Made by a program: the position numbers and the translations under genes
Part shown: positions 13,249-20,412 of the stretch, in pieces
How positions within the stretch are numbered: position 1 is the stretch's first letter
Layout of the letters: every line of letters begins with the position of its first letter
Source of the DNA: a virus
IMG/VR virus record: IMGVR_UViG_3300031772_000204
Location: 1-29,003 of that record
Length of the DNA stretch: 29,003 bases
Reading direction: 5' to 3' (one strand)
Notes under the pieces: generated by a model
The model's database searches: none
What the model saw: the letters and a program-made list of their open reading frames with translations, nothing else
Told to the model about the DNA's origin: nothing

Positions 13249-14010
13249 ATGAAAATTCAAATCGCAGCGTGGTTGTGTTTTTATGTTCTTCAGATATCGG
13301 CTTCTCCTCCGATGCCGCCGCTGAATGAACCTCGTTTCATCGGTGTCCCGATATTCGGTCCGAATTGGATTACCGATGCAAACACGTCGTCCACTCGTGC
13401 GTGGCAATTTGGCTGTTGCAGCCCGATTGATGGCGGCCAGACTGCCTTCACGTCACTCTCAATCCCTGGACCGGGTGTATCCTCAAGTCTCTGGGTCAAC
13501 GTCACAAATCATTTCTGGACGAATGGAATGCCCGTGCAACACAGTCTTAGGTTTCGCTGGGGCGCTTCCATGACGAGTGGAAACAACGTTATTTTTTATA
13601 TCAATGGTTCTCCTTACACCAATACATCCTTCGCGTCAAAGTGGACTGATGTAAAATTGTTGATTCCGCCGCTCGATGGTGCCACACTTCAATTCAAGTG
13701 GACGGCGAGGGATAACTCTACTTTTGCCGAGGGAGACTTGGTTGACCTTGATGCGGTCAAGTGGATTCCTATTTTTCCGGTTCCTATAAATTATATAGAA
13801 ACGAACTTCATGATTTCCGTGAATACCAGCAACACTTTTTTAATTAAATGGGCAACTAATTATCAAGGTTATGTATTAACCTCAAAAACAAATATAGAAA
13901 GTCCTACGTGGATTGTTGAGCCAGGCGTTGTTGTTTTCACGAACAACATGTTCAGAACCATCGTAACGAATTCCTTGCCAAGAAAATTCTTTAGGTTACG
14001 TTTTCCTTGA
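13249..14010 (+). CDS. Exported protein with a Verrucomicrobiota-type C-terminal domain (253 aa)
   Basis: A signal peptide is evident (MKIQIAAWLCFYVLQISA, cleavage near residue 18). The middle is a beta-rich, lectin-like domain with many N, T, W and aromatic residues. The last 45 residues (SKTNIESPTWIVEP ... RKFFRLRFP) match a pattern common in secreted Verrucomicrobiota proteins. It starts one base after the RNA ligase stop, so the two are co-transcribed. It is probably an acquired host gene or a surface/lysis-related phage protein; function is unknown. Confidence 0.78.
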   Translation: MKIQIAAWLCFYVLQISASPPMPPLNEPRFIGVPIFGPNWITDANTSSTRAWQFGCCSPIDGGQTAFTSLSIPGPGVSSSLWVNVTNHFWTNGMPVQHSLRFRWGASMTSGNNVIFYINGSPYTNTSFASKWTDVKLLIPPLDGATLQFKWTARDNSTFAEGDLVDLDAVKWIPIFPVPINYIETNFMISVNTSNTFLIKWATNYQGYVLTSKTNIESPTWIVEPGVVVFTNNMFRTIVTNSLPRKFFRLRFP

Positions 14011-14040
14011 CAGATCACTCTTTATAGACTAATATAAAAT

Positions 14041-14256
14041 ATGAACAGACACAAATTCTTGGTTTTGAATAAACGGGCTGAAGTTTACAACAGTTTCGAT
14101 GACATTGATTCCGTTTGTGGATTTCTTCTCCGAACAGGATATCTCAATAACAAAACCGTCATCGTCATCAAAGGCGACAAGGCCGGAGTGATTGAGGTTA
14201 TCACGGATGTTCTTGTTCTTCAAAAACAAATCCAAAAGATTCTTGAAACGTTGTGA
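14041..14256 (+). CDS. Small hypothetical protein (71 aa)
   Basis: Starts MNRHKFLVLNKRAEVYNSFD and is a mixed alpha/beta domain with no recognised family. The promoter TTGACA 14007-14012, 17 bp, TAATAT 14030-14035 ends five bases before the ATG. It is the first of four overlapping genes (14041-15236) that depend on this promoter. Confidence 0.8.
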   Translation: MNRHKFLVLNKRAEVYNSFDDIDSVCGFLLRTGYLNNKTVIVIKGDKAGVIEVITDVLVLQKQIQKILETL

Positions 14257-14480
14257 CTCTTATTCTTTCATTGCTGACAGTCATCATCACTCCATTGGGA
14301 ATTTGTTGGTCGTTAAACAATCTGTTCAATCTCCACATTTCATACAACATTGAATCATGGGTTGCAGTTGTTTTTCTAATCGCGGTGTTCCGCGTCTTGG
14401 TTTCAAGAATAGTTTTTATTCAACCTCTACCTCCTCCTAATAATGAGCCACAGAAAACACAAACTCCACCTTTGGAATAA
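14253..14480 (+). CDS. Two-span membrane protein with proline-rich tail (75 aa)
   Basis: The GTG start overlaps the previous stop by four bases (GTGA). Hydrophobic segments lie at about 2-20 and 36-55, followed by a proline-rich cytoplasmic tail (LPPPNNEPQKTQTPPLE). No family is recognised. It is translationally coupled to the gene before it and overlapped by the HNH gene after it. Confidence 0.75.
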   Translation: MTLILSLLTVIITPLGICWSLNNLFNLHISYNIESWVAVVFLIAVFRVLVSRIVFIQPLPPPNNEPQKTQTPPLE

Positions 14481-14874
14481 GAATCCCAAATGTCATTGGT
14501 GCGGAGAAGTAACACTCCTGACCAATGAAAAGGAAATCAAAGGAAATCCACAGCCTCTAATGGCGACGATAGATCATTTGATATCTCGTTATAATCCAAG
14601 TCGATGGTTACACAACCAATCAAACGAAAGGAGAAATGTATTGGCGTGTTTCGAGTGTAATCAAAAACGTCAAGCCGAGGAAACAAGAAAACTCTCCATC
14701 GAAGAAAGAAGAGCCAGGGGAGTAAATGCAGGCTTGACATTCAAGCCAAATAAGTCTCTAAAGTCACCGGTTAGATCCTTGGATGAATTAAAAAAACTAT
14801 TCGCTGACCAAGGAATTGATTTGGATATAAGTAATGGACCACCGAAGGTTGTTGGAGTATTGTGTAAGATATGA
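14443..14874 (+). CDS. HNH endonuclease (143 aa)
   Basis: Zinc-binding pairs CHWCG (residues 18-22) and CFECN (71-75) frame TIDHL (the D-H of the HNH core, about 44-48) and a later N (RRNVLAC). The order C-x2-C ... DH ... N ... C-x2-C-N is standard for HNH nucleases. The start overlaps the membrane protein gene by 38 bases and its stop shares ATGA with the next gene, so it is now embedded in an operon. Confidence 0.87.
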   Translation: MSHRKHKLHLWNKNPKCHWCGEVTLLTNEKEIKGNPQPLMATIDHLISRYNPSRWLHNQSNERRNVLACFECNQKRQAEETRKLSIEERRARGVNAGLTFKPNKSLKSPVRSLDELKKLFADQGIDLDISNGPPKVVGVLCKI

Positions 14875-15236
14875 TTAATCAGATTGACACAAATCCTTAT
14901 TATGATATGCTTTCGGCAGAACCGAAAGTCTGTAAAGAGCAAATAGAGTTTATGTCTGATAATGGATTTTACGCCACGAAACGTGACGAAAGTTGGGTGC
15001 TTTGGGAATTAAAGAAATGGCCAGAAATCAAAGTTTGGCTACAGTATTTTCAATCTGATTTGAGTCAACAATACATCTCCATGTTGATTTACAAAGCCGG
15101 CGTTGACACTGGCAAGATTTTTCAAGTGAATGAGATGCGATTGTCTCTTGGCATGCCGGCTCTTGTCGATGGTGACATTCAACGACTTGGTTCTTTTCGT
15201 TATCCTCTGTTGGCGATTGACCATCATCCTTCTTGA
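14871..15236 (+). CDS. Hypothetical protein (121 aa)
   Basis: The start overlaps the HNH stop by four bases (ATGA). It is helical at the N-terminus with a WVLWELKKWPEIKVWLQYFQ segment, then a C-terminal region with no known motif. It is the last gene of the four-gene coupled set. The stop TGA lies in the next TTGACA (15233-15238). Confidence 0.78.
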   Translation: MINQIDTNPYYDMLSAEPKVCKEQIEFMSDNGFYATKRDESWVLWELKKWPEIKVWLQYFQSDLSQQYISMLIYKAGVDTGKIFQVNEMRLSLGMPALVDGDIQRLGSFRYPLLAIDHHPS

Positions 15237-15267
15237 CATTCCTATAAATAGTGGTAAATTCTTCTTT

Positions 15268-15600
15268 GTGAAAGTTACCAAATTCCAAGATTTAGTTGAT
15301 AAAAAAGTGAAGTTTTACGGAGTATGCGACACTTGTTTCAAGATCAACAACACGATTTTTCAGGCAGTCGAAGATCCGGCCGATGGATATCGTTCCTACC
15401 TTGGTTCCGTGGAACTTGAATCCGATGTCAAGAATCTGATTTTCTTCCGTAAATCAATCGTTGATGTAACTATCAAGGATTCATACATCGGATATCAGTT
15501 TGTTGATGACTCCGGACATTGTTGGCTTCAGTTTGGAACGGAAGCAGCGAATGACTATTATCCCTATTTCGTCTTTCGATATACTCCAAAGAAATCATAA
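15268..15600 (+). CDS. Hypothetical protein with GTG start (110 aa)
   Basis: The GTG at 15268 (encoding VKVTKFQDLVDKKVKFYGVC) is chosen because TTGACA 15233-15238, 16 bp and TAAATT 15255-15260 end seven bases before it. A longer frame exists but has no promoter. Beta-rich with a C-D-T-C pair near residue 20. Function unknown. Confidence 0.75.
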   Translation: MKVTKFQDLVDKKVKFYGVCDTCFKINNTIFQAVEDPADGYRSYLGSVELESDVKNLIFFRKSIVDVTIKDSYIGYQFVDDSGHCWLQFGTEAANDYYPYFVFRYTPKKS

Positions 15601-15605
15601 TTCAT

Positions 15606-15633
15606 TTGACATTTCATCGGCATTTGTTATATT
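15606..15633 (+). promoter_or_regulatory. Promoter of small RNA C
   Basis: TTGACA 15606-15611, a 16-bp spacer and TATATT 15628-15633. It drives an untranslated or nearly untranslated RNA upstream of the next gene's promoter. Confidence 0.7.
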
Positions 15634-15639
15634 AACACG

Positions 15640-15726
15640 TTGATGAGACAGACCCGTAAAGGGCGTCAAGAGTAGGGTATCGGCACCACCACAAAAACGT
15701 TAACGATATAGATTTGTTAAAATAAT
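15640..15726 (+). ncRNA. Small RNA C, divergent member of the four-copy family
   Basis: It shares with the other copies a 5' CCC-GTAAA-GGG hairpin and a 3' AACGTTAACG palindrome followed by TTTGTTAAAATAATC, the latter nearly identical to copy D. An ATG nine bases behind the -10 box could start a 10-residue frame (MRQTRKGRQE). The conserved RNA features make a structural RNA more likely. Confidence 0.5.
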
Positions 15727-15771
15727 CCATCGATTTATTTGACAAATCATTTCAATATGTTAATATACTCC

Positions 15772-16098
15772 ATGACAAAGAACGAAATCAAGAACCTCTT
15801 CAAATCGAAACTCTCCACCAGCGCGACTTGGGCCGTCAAGGGAATGTTGAAAATCTACGAGTTCCAGACTGCCTCTGAACAGTCCGCTGGTGTCACTCAC
15901 GAGCACAACAAGGTTGGATTCTCCGGATGTGACGCGGAAATCCTCAGCTCCTTCTGTAAGCAGATTCTCAAGGGATACCGGATGAGCGACAAGCAGATGG
16001 TCATCGTGTTCAAGAAAATGCCTCGCTACTGGCGTCAGCTGTCGGAAATTTCCGACCAGGCCAAAGTCGAATCGATTGCCGAGAAAATGGCCGCTTGA
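15772..16098 (+). CDS. Hypothetical protein (108 aa)
   Basis: Starts MTKNEIKNLFKSKLSTSATW and is mostly basic helix, ending IAEKMAA. No family is recognised. The promoter TTGACA 15739-15744, 16 bp, TAATAT 15761-15766 is five bases before the ATG, and the stop TGA is inside the next -35 box (16095-16100). Confidence 0.8.
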   Translation: MTKNEIKNLFKSKLSTSATWAVKGMLKIYEFQTASEQSAGVTHEHNKVGFSGCDAEILSSFCKQILKGYRMSDKQMVIVFKKMPRYWRQLSEISDQAKVESIAEKMAA

Positions 16099-16156
16099 CA
16101 TTCAAGTAGAATCTGATAAGTTTCACCACAGTCAACAACAACAAATAAATAAAACC

Positions 16157-16312
16157 ATGACACGCAATCAAGCACTCCGTTGGCTCCATCTGAACGCCGG
16201 ACTTAATCAGAAGGGCATTTACTCCGTCACTCGCAAGGGCGAAACCCTCTCCAACAAGGATTGGAATCAGCTCCGCTCCAATTTCCTGGAACTTATCGCA
16301 CGAGTCGGCTAA
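16157..16312 (+). CDS. Small basic protein (51 aa) with a long A/C-rich leader
   Basis: Encodes MTRNQALRWLHLNAGLNQKG and ends LELIARVG. The promoter TTGACA 16095-16100, 16 bp, TAAGTT 16117-16122 lies 34 bases before the ATG, the same distance as for 6970. The leader consists largely of CAA/AAT repeats and has no Shine-Dalgarno site. Confidence 0.72.
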   Translation: MTRNQALRWLHLNAGLNQKGIYSVTRKGETLSNKDWNQLRSNFLELIARVG

Positions 16313-16318
16313 CACACA

Positions 16319-16337
16319 AAGGGGAATGAGTCCCCTT
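16319..16337 (+). promoter_or_regulatory. Hairpin eight bases upstream of a start codon
   Basis: AAGGGG 16319-16324 pairs with CCCCTT 16332-16337 around a seven-base loop. It sits between two genes with no promoter between them and ends eight bases before ATG 16346, the same position relative to the start as the hairpin at 2474-2493. Terminator, processing and translation-control roles are all possible. Confidence 0.5.
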
Positions 16338-16345
16338 AAATTTCT

Positions 16346-16660
16346 ATGACTTTTAATCTATCTAAACTCAGTGGCGAGTGGATAGGTCATTATCGTGCAT
16401 CATTCGATCAGGTTGTCAAGTTCACAATATGTTCTGACAACATTTTGACCGCCACCAAAATCACGGGTGATGAACATGTTCCCGGCGGCGAAATTACTTT
16501 CATCGTTGACCTTGAAACCATGATTGGAAAGGGGCGAGTGTCTGAAAAAGAATTCCGAAATCCTTGTTGGATTCCTGTTCAACTTTTTATAGAAAGCGAA
16601 GAGAGAGTATCGGCAGTTTTTCAGGACATGGGGCGGGTGGATTTTAGAAAAGATGATTGA
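16346..16660 (+). CDS. Hypothetical protein (104 aa)
   Basis: Starts MTFNLSKLSGEWIGHYRASF and is a beta-rich domain (GEWIGHY, GGEITFIVDL, VSAVFQDM) that could be a small barrel. No function is assigned. No promoter precedes it, so it is probably read from 16157's transcript through the hairpin. The stop TGA is inside the next TTGACA. Confidence 0.75.
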   Translation: MTFNLSKLSGEWIGHYRASFDQVVKFTICSDNILTATKITGDEHVPGGEITFIVDLETMIGKGRVSEKEFRNPCWIPVQLFIESEERVSAVFQDMGRVDFRKDD

Positions 16661-16690
16661 CATTGTTTGAAAAACTGTTACTCTACTACG

Positions 16691-17278
16691 ATGATAATTG
16701 TTGGCGACATACACGGGCGATATAAGGAGTTAAATAAAATCGCCCGTAATAATAAAGATCAAACCATTCTCCAAGTTGGAGACTTTGGTTTTGGCTTTGG
16801 TGAAATGTATGACTATGACCCATCTCTGATTGAGTCAAACATCCGTTTCTTTCGTGGAAACCATGATAGTCCTGAATTGTGTAATGCCCATCCTCAATGT
16901 CTTGGTGACTTTGGAGTTTTTGAAAACATTTTCTTTGTTGCTGGTGCAGATTCCATCGACAAGGATCAACGAATTGAAGGGCGTGACTGGTGGAGGAATG
17001 AGGAATTGACTCATCAACAATTCAACGATGCAATTGCTCTTTACGAAAAGACAAAGCCGGAAATCGTCGTAACTCACGATTGCCCACAATCAATCTGTGA
17101 AGGATACTTTTTGATTCATGACCGTTCCTTTACTCGAATGGGATTACAATCGTTGCTTGACATTCACAGGCCGAAGCTTTGGATTTTCGGGCATCATCAC
17201 AAACATTTTGTAAAGGATGACAGTGGAACTGTTTTTCGTTGTCTGCCTGAACTTCAGACTTATCAAATGCCACCATGA
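16691..17278 (+). CDS. Calcineurin-like metallophosphoesterase (195 aa)
   Basis: The metallophosphoesterase signature is complete: D6 and H8 in GDIHG, GD at 30-31, GNHD at 56-59, H129 (VVTHD) and the GHHH box at 167-170. These enzymes use two metal ions to cleave phosphoesters (nucleotides, proteins or RNA ends); the substrate is not visible. The start at 16691 is chosen over one 24 bases upstream because TACTCT (16679-16684) is six bases before it, with TTGACA at 16657-16662. Confidence 0.88.
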   Translation: MIIVGDIHGRYKELNKIARNNKDQTILQVGDFGFGFGEMYDYDPSLIESNIRFFRGNHDSPELCNAHPQCLGDFGVFENIFFVAGADSIDKDQRIEGRDWWRNEELTHQQFNDAIALYEKTKPEIVVTHDCPQSICEGYFLIHDRSFTRMGLQSLLDIHRPKLWIFGHHHKHFVKDDSGTVFRCLPELQTYQMPP

Positions 17279-17305
17279 TTATATTGGATATTTAGATTAA
17301 AAATT

Positions 17306-17566
17306 ATGAACATACACGTAACAATTCGTGACGGATTCATCCGGGCCGACACGATTAGAAAAGATGGAACGAACGGATTAAATCACTACCACTACACTGC
17401 CAATGCGTTCCAGACAGACGTGGCGAGGTTTTCGGCAGCTCTTGACCGTGTTATGTTCGACAACTCAGATACAGAAATCACGTTCACAACAGACTCGAAA
17501 TATCAGCCGGCTCTTGACACGGTTTTGGATGCCATCAAGAACGGAAAGGTTTTGGTTTCTTTGTAA
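17306..17566 (+). CDS. Hypothetical protein (86 aa)
   Basis: Starts MNIHVTIRDGFIRADTIRKD and is alpha/beta, ending in a helix and a short VLVSL strand. A TAGATT box (17293-17298) seven bases before the ATG may be a -10, but the -35 is poor. It may be co-transcribed with the phosphoesterase. Confidence 0.75.
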   Translation: MNIHVTIRDGFIRADTIRKDGTNGLNHYHYTANAFQTDVARFSAALDRVMFDNSDTEITFTTDSKYQPALDTVLDAIKNGKVLVSL

Positions 17567-17605
17567 AATCATTTGACTTCAACTTCCATTCCTGTATATT
17601 GTGTT

Positions 17606-18148
17606 ATGAATAACACCGTATCTGCCGACATTATCAAACGCGTCGAGGACAAGATTCTCGAAGTGATGACGATTCTCCAATCTCGTTATCCTCACGTCGT
17701 CATGACCATTCCTTCATATTCGTTCCGACAAATGGGGCGGAAAGGTGGATTGGCCTATTATTCTCTTGCCAAGATGGAATTTAATTCTGACTTCTTCAAG
17801 AATCACTGTGAAGACATGATCAACCAAACGATTCCTCACGAAATCGCTCACTGTATCGCATATCAAGTGTATGGCATGGCTGGAAAAGGTCACAACCGAT
17901 TGTGGAAAAACATCATGTATGCCTTGAGCTCCATCGGCGTCAAAGTCACCCGTTGTCATGAATACAGCCTTGAAGGTGTCAAGACTCGAAAGGTTCTTCG
18001 CCCTTTTATCTACGCGTGTAGTTGTCAGAAATTCACCTTCACGATGAACATCCACATCAAAATCCAAAAGGGTCGCCGATATACTTGTCGGAAGTGTCGC
18101 CACCCGATCGCTCTTCTTGGTTGTAATTTAATTTCACAAGCCGCTTGA
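17606..18148 (+). CDS. SprT-like zinc metalloprotease (180 aa)
   Basis: The HEIAH motif (78-82), which holds two zinc ligands and the catalytic glutamate, is followed by a third histidine (H96, GKGHNRLW). C-terminal cysteines C138/C140 and C161/C164 form a zinc-ribbon-like unit. This order and length match SprT/Spartan-family proteins, some of which act on DNA-protein crosslinks. The target here is unknown. Start 17606 follows TTGACT 17573-17578, 16 bp, TATATT 17595-17600 by five bases. Confidence 0.87.
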   Translation: MNNTVSADIIKRVEDKILEVMTILQSRYPHVVMTIPSYSFRQMGRKGGLAYYSLAKMEFNSDFFKNHCEDMINQTIPHEIAHCIAYQVYGMAGKGHNRLWKNIMYALSSIGVKVTRCHEYSLEGVKTRKVLRPFIYACSCQKFTFTMNIHIKIQKGRRYTCRKCRHPIALLGCNLISQAA

Positions 18149-18179
18149 CAAATCGATAACGACAAAGTATAATAACTCA

Positions 18180-18422
18180 ATGAAAGATCTCGAAACACCA
18201 TCAAACTCCAAGAAGAAAACCAACGGATACTCCAGCAACGTTCTCAAGCAGAAACGTCAACGGCGCCAGTATGATGCCGATGACCGCCTGGCCGCCTGGG
18301 ATTCCCTCTCTACTCAAGAGAAGTTGAACAGTCTTTCCGGTCGAAGGGGCGAGAGTAAGAGGCAGGTTGCCCGTTTGAAAGCTCAGACGCAGCCTCAACA
18401 GCAAGACAAGAAAAAGGCATGA
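18180..18422 (+). CDS. Basic, low-complexity hypothetical protein (80 aa)
   Basis: Rich in K, R, Q and S, with an N-terminal SKKKTNGYSSNVLKQKRQRR stretch and a QPQQQDKKKA tail. Disordered and probably nucleic-acid binding. No family is recognised. The promoter TTGACA 18145-18150, 17 bp, TATAAT 18168-18173 is six bases before the ATG, and the next gene overlaps its stop (ATGA). Confidence 0.8.
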   Translation: MKDLETPSNSKKKTNGYSSNVLKQKRQRRQYDADDRLAAWDSLSTQEKLNSLSGRRGESKRQVARLKAQTQPQQQDKKKA

Positions 18423-18610
18423 GGTTGCCGATTGCATACGACGTGAAGTGTCCGACTTGTGGCCGTCTTGGTTACATTCACACCAGAGATACAGCGGCCT
18501 ATTGGACTTCTGGCGCAACGTGGCGATGTTTCCATTGCAAGGATACCTCCACAACAGAACAGTTACAAGAGTCGAGTGGAGACACACCGAAAAATGTAAT
18601 TGATTCTTGA
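18419..18610 (+). CDS. Small zinc-ribbon protein (63 aa)
   Basis: CPTC (residues 10-13) and CFHC (37-40) form a clear zinc-ribbon pair. The rest is polar. It overlaps the preceding gene by four bases (ATGA) and its stop TGA lies in the next TTGACA (18607-18612). Function unknown; a nucleic-acid-binding adaptor is plausible. Confidence 0.78.
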   Translation: MRLPIAYDVKCPTCGRLGYIHTRDTAAYWTSGATWRCFHCKDTSTTEQLQESSGDTPKNVIDS

Positions 18611-18640
18611 CAATACTATAAATTATAGTAAACTGTTCGT

Positions 18641-19018
18641 ATGATTAATAACGAACTCGAACGTCAAGAACTTGAATCCGAAAACGATGGTTACGCTAAT
18701 GAGTTTCAACGGGCTCATGCTTGGGCTCGGATGACCACTCCAATCAAGAATGAACGTAAAAAAGCCATGGCCCTGGTTGCCGAAGGTAAAACGGTTGTTC
18801 TCTTTTGTAATCCGGTTTATTGTCGAATCACGGATGGCATCCTCGGCCAAGATGTTTCAATTGTATCCGTTGGTCACGATTATGAATCGGCTGTCGGGCC
18901 CGTTTTGAACGATATGGCCACCGAAGCTCAACTCGGGGATGGTCATTATGAAGTTTTGCCTCATCCTCCAATCGTTCGTGATGAACCGGTTTCCGCCAAC
19001 GACGATATTCCCTTCTGA
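18641..19018 (+). CDS. Hypothetical protein ending in an SSB-like tail (125 aa)
   Basis: The body (helical N-terminus, then VVLFCNPVYCRITDGILG) does not look like an OB-fold SSB. The protein ends SANDDIPF; acidic DDIPF is the tip of bacterial SSB that recruits DNA-repair and replication enzymes. This suggests binding to the SSB-interacting proteins of host or phage. The promoter TTGACA 18607-18612, 16 bp, TAAACT 18629-18634 ends six bases before the ATG. Confidence 0.8.
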   Translation: MINNELERQELESENDGYANEFQRAHAWARMTTPIKNERKKAMALVAEGKTVVLFCNPVYCRITDGILGQDVSIVSVGHDYESAVGPVLNDMATEAQLGDGHYEVLPHPPIVRDEPVSANDDIPF

Positions 19019-19039
19019 GATTCACACAACACACTAAAC

Positions 19040-19080
19040 GTCAAGAGGAAAGGATTTCTCTTGACTTCTTTTATTTTTCT
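19040..19080 (+). terminator. Terminator whose hairpin contains the next -35 box
   Basis: GTCAAGAGGAA pairs with TTTCTCTTGAC (19040-19065) in an 11-bp stem with an AGGA loop, followed by a T-rich run. The 3' arm includes TTGAC of the promoter at 19061-19088, so the hairpin and promoter share sequence. Confidence 0.75.
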
Positions 19081-19088
19081 GTTAAAAT
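19061..19088 (+). promoter_or_regulatory. Promoter of small RNA B
   Basis: TTGACT 19061-19066, a 16-bp spacer and TAAAAT 19083-19088, overlapping the terminator stem. Confidence 0.68.
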
Positions 19089-19093
19089 AAGTG

Positions 19094-19166
19094 GTGAGCC
19101 GAACAAAGGCGGAAGGTAGATACTACGAGACGGTTAAAACTTTAACGTTATAGTCAGTATAAAAAG
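19094..19166 (+). ncRNA. Small RNA B, member of the four-copy family
   Basis: The CCGAACAAAGG block matches copy A exactly; the AAAACTTTAACGTTA block (19136-19150) is shared with copy D. ATACT/AGTAT (19120-19124/19156-19160) can close the 3' half. A GTG five bases behind the -10 box opens a 19-residue frame (MSRTKAEGRYYETVKTLTL), so a leaderless micropeptide cannot be excluded. Confidence 0.5.
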
Positions 19167-19203
19167 TCACTTGACACTTAAAATAAATGGTGTAGGTTAA
19201 ACC

Positions 19204-19353
19204 ATGATTGCCTGTGCATTAGACGGTGGCCTTTGTATCCTGCTGTGGGCTCCTCTTGCCACGCTCATCGGTGGTGTTCTCACCCTTCTGAAAATCAAAT
19301 ATCGTCGAAACCGTTGCAAGTGTGATTGTTGCGAACATATAAAAAAGATTTGA
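19204..19353 (+). CDS. Small membrane protein with cysteine-rich tail (49 aa)
   Basis: A hydrophobic helix (about 8-30) is followed by a basic stretch and C-K-C-D-C-C-E (residues 38-44), which could bind zinc or iron. The promoter TTGACA 19171-19176, 16 bp, TAGGTT 19193-19198 ends five bases before the ATG, and the stop TGA lies in the next TTGACA. Function unknown. Confidence 0.72.
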   Translation: MIACALDGGLCILLWAPLATLIGGVLTLLKIKYRRNRCKCDCCEHIKKI

Positions 19354-19387
19354 CAAACAAAGTTTATAGTGTAAATTGATTCACAAT

Positions 19388-20008
19388 ATGAAAAACAACG
19401 TAACAGTAACTATCCGAAACCAAAACGAACTCGCCGGTTTCATCCGTTCCATCGGTACCGAATGCCAATTCGTTTCGATGATTACCGAAACCGAAGTCAA
19501 GATGCGCAAGACTGCCAATCCCTACGTGGGCGCCGTCAAACGTTCCTCCCGCAATGGATTGGTCAACATCAACTACGTCGCTGCTTGTCAGCGCAACCTT
19601 ACTGAAATCAACGGCGTCAAGACGGAATACGTTGCTGGTGCGACGTGGTATGTTCACGAGCTGACGGATGACGGCAAGAGCCTCGCCCTCTGTGTTCACA
19701 AGACTGATACGACGAAGTTCTATCTTCAGTACTTCCCTCACCGCACTCTCGGGAAGAACGAATTCTACTTGAACGGCGTGAAGATGTCCGCCGAGGAAGT
19801 GACGAAGATGAAGACGTTCATCACGGAGAAGGAAGAGTCCGCCTTCAAGCCTACCGTAATCACCCTCGCCATGTCGTCCATTCGTCGCCTGAAGGCTCGT
19901 AAGGTGACGATGAACAACAACACCGTCAGCAAGATTATGAATCGCCTGGCCTCGTTCAAGAACGTTCCGGCGAAGATTGATTCTACTCCGGTGCCGGTCG
20001 CTGCCTGA
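19388..20008 (+). CDS. Conserved-looking phage protein (206 aa)
   Basis: The segment TANPYVGAVKRSSRNGLVNI and the following NYVAACQRN resemble a phage protein family of unknown role. The middle (YFPHRTLGKNEFYLNGVKMS) is a mixed alpha/beta domain and the C-terminus is basic with an alanine/proline tail. Codon use is more GC-rich than in most neighbours, which may mean high expression. The promoter TTGACA 19350-19355, 16 bp, TAAATT 19372-19377 is ten bases before ATG 19388. Confidence 0.82.
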   Translation: MKNNVTVTIRNQNELAGFIRSIGTECQFVSMITETEVKMRKTANPYVGAVKRSSRNGLVNINYVAACQRNLTEINGVKTEYVAGATWYVHELTDDGKSLALCVHKTDTTKFYLQYFPHRTLGKNEFYLNGVKMSAEEVTKMKTFITEKEESAFKPTVITLAMSSIRRLKARKVTMNNNTVSKIMNRLASFKNVPAKIDSTPVPVAA

Positions 20009-20027
20009 AATCAGTTAGTTCGGTCTT

Positions 20028-20062
20028 CCCCCCGGCCATGATGGTCGGGGGCTTCTTTTTTA
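20028..20062 (+). terminator. Strong intrinsic terminator
   Basis: A GC-rich stem of nine base pairs around an ATGAT loop (20029-20051) is followed by a T-tract (CTTCTTTTTT). It ends the transcript of 19388-20008 and meets the stop codon of the convergent gene at 20060. Confidence 0.9.
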
Positions 20063-20347
20063 TACGAGGCCCAAAATCTGTTTATCCTCTACACTCAACT
20101 TAGCAAGAGCATCAATCCTCTTCTGAGCCTTAACCTGCGCCGCCACGATTGCGTCAGCCGCATCTTGTTTTTCTTTTGTATCATCGGCCAACCTTGAATT
20201 CAACTCATTGTATTTAATCAATAGAGCTGGTTCATTTGTGGCAATATTTACTAAAAGATTTTTTGCTAAAATCAATTTAGATTCGAGAACACGAGGATCT
20301 TCCGTTGTCTCAAATATGTCTCCGTTATTAAGGTTTTGTAGTTTCAT
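20060..20347 (-). CDS. Hypothetical protein, lone leftward gene (95 aa)
   Basis: Mostly helical, starting MKLQNLNNGDIFETTEDPRV with a long charged helix (KEKQDAADAIVAAQVKAQKR) that may form a coiled coil. No family is recognised. It is the only leftward gene between 3203 and 22741. Its promoter is unclear (a GATATT-like -10 nine bases before the ATG, no good -35). It diverges from small RNA D. Confidence 0.72.
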   Translation of the reverse strand: MKLQNLNNGDIFETTEDPRVLESKLILAKNLLVNIATNEPALLIKYNELNSRLADDTKEKQDAADAIVAAQVKAQKRIDALAKLSVEDKQILGLV

Positions 20348-20377
20348 TTGAACATAAATATCTCTGTCTTTTTCTTC

Positions 20378-20405
20378 TTGACTTTTTATATTGAAATGTT
20401 ATATT
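20378..20405 (+). promoter_or_regulatory. Promoter of small RNA D
   Basis: TTGACT 20378-20383, a 16-bp spacer and TATATT 20400-20405, with no start codon at the usual distance. Confidence 0.7.
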
Positions 20406-20412
20406 AGGGCAA

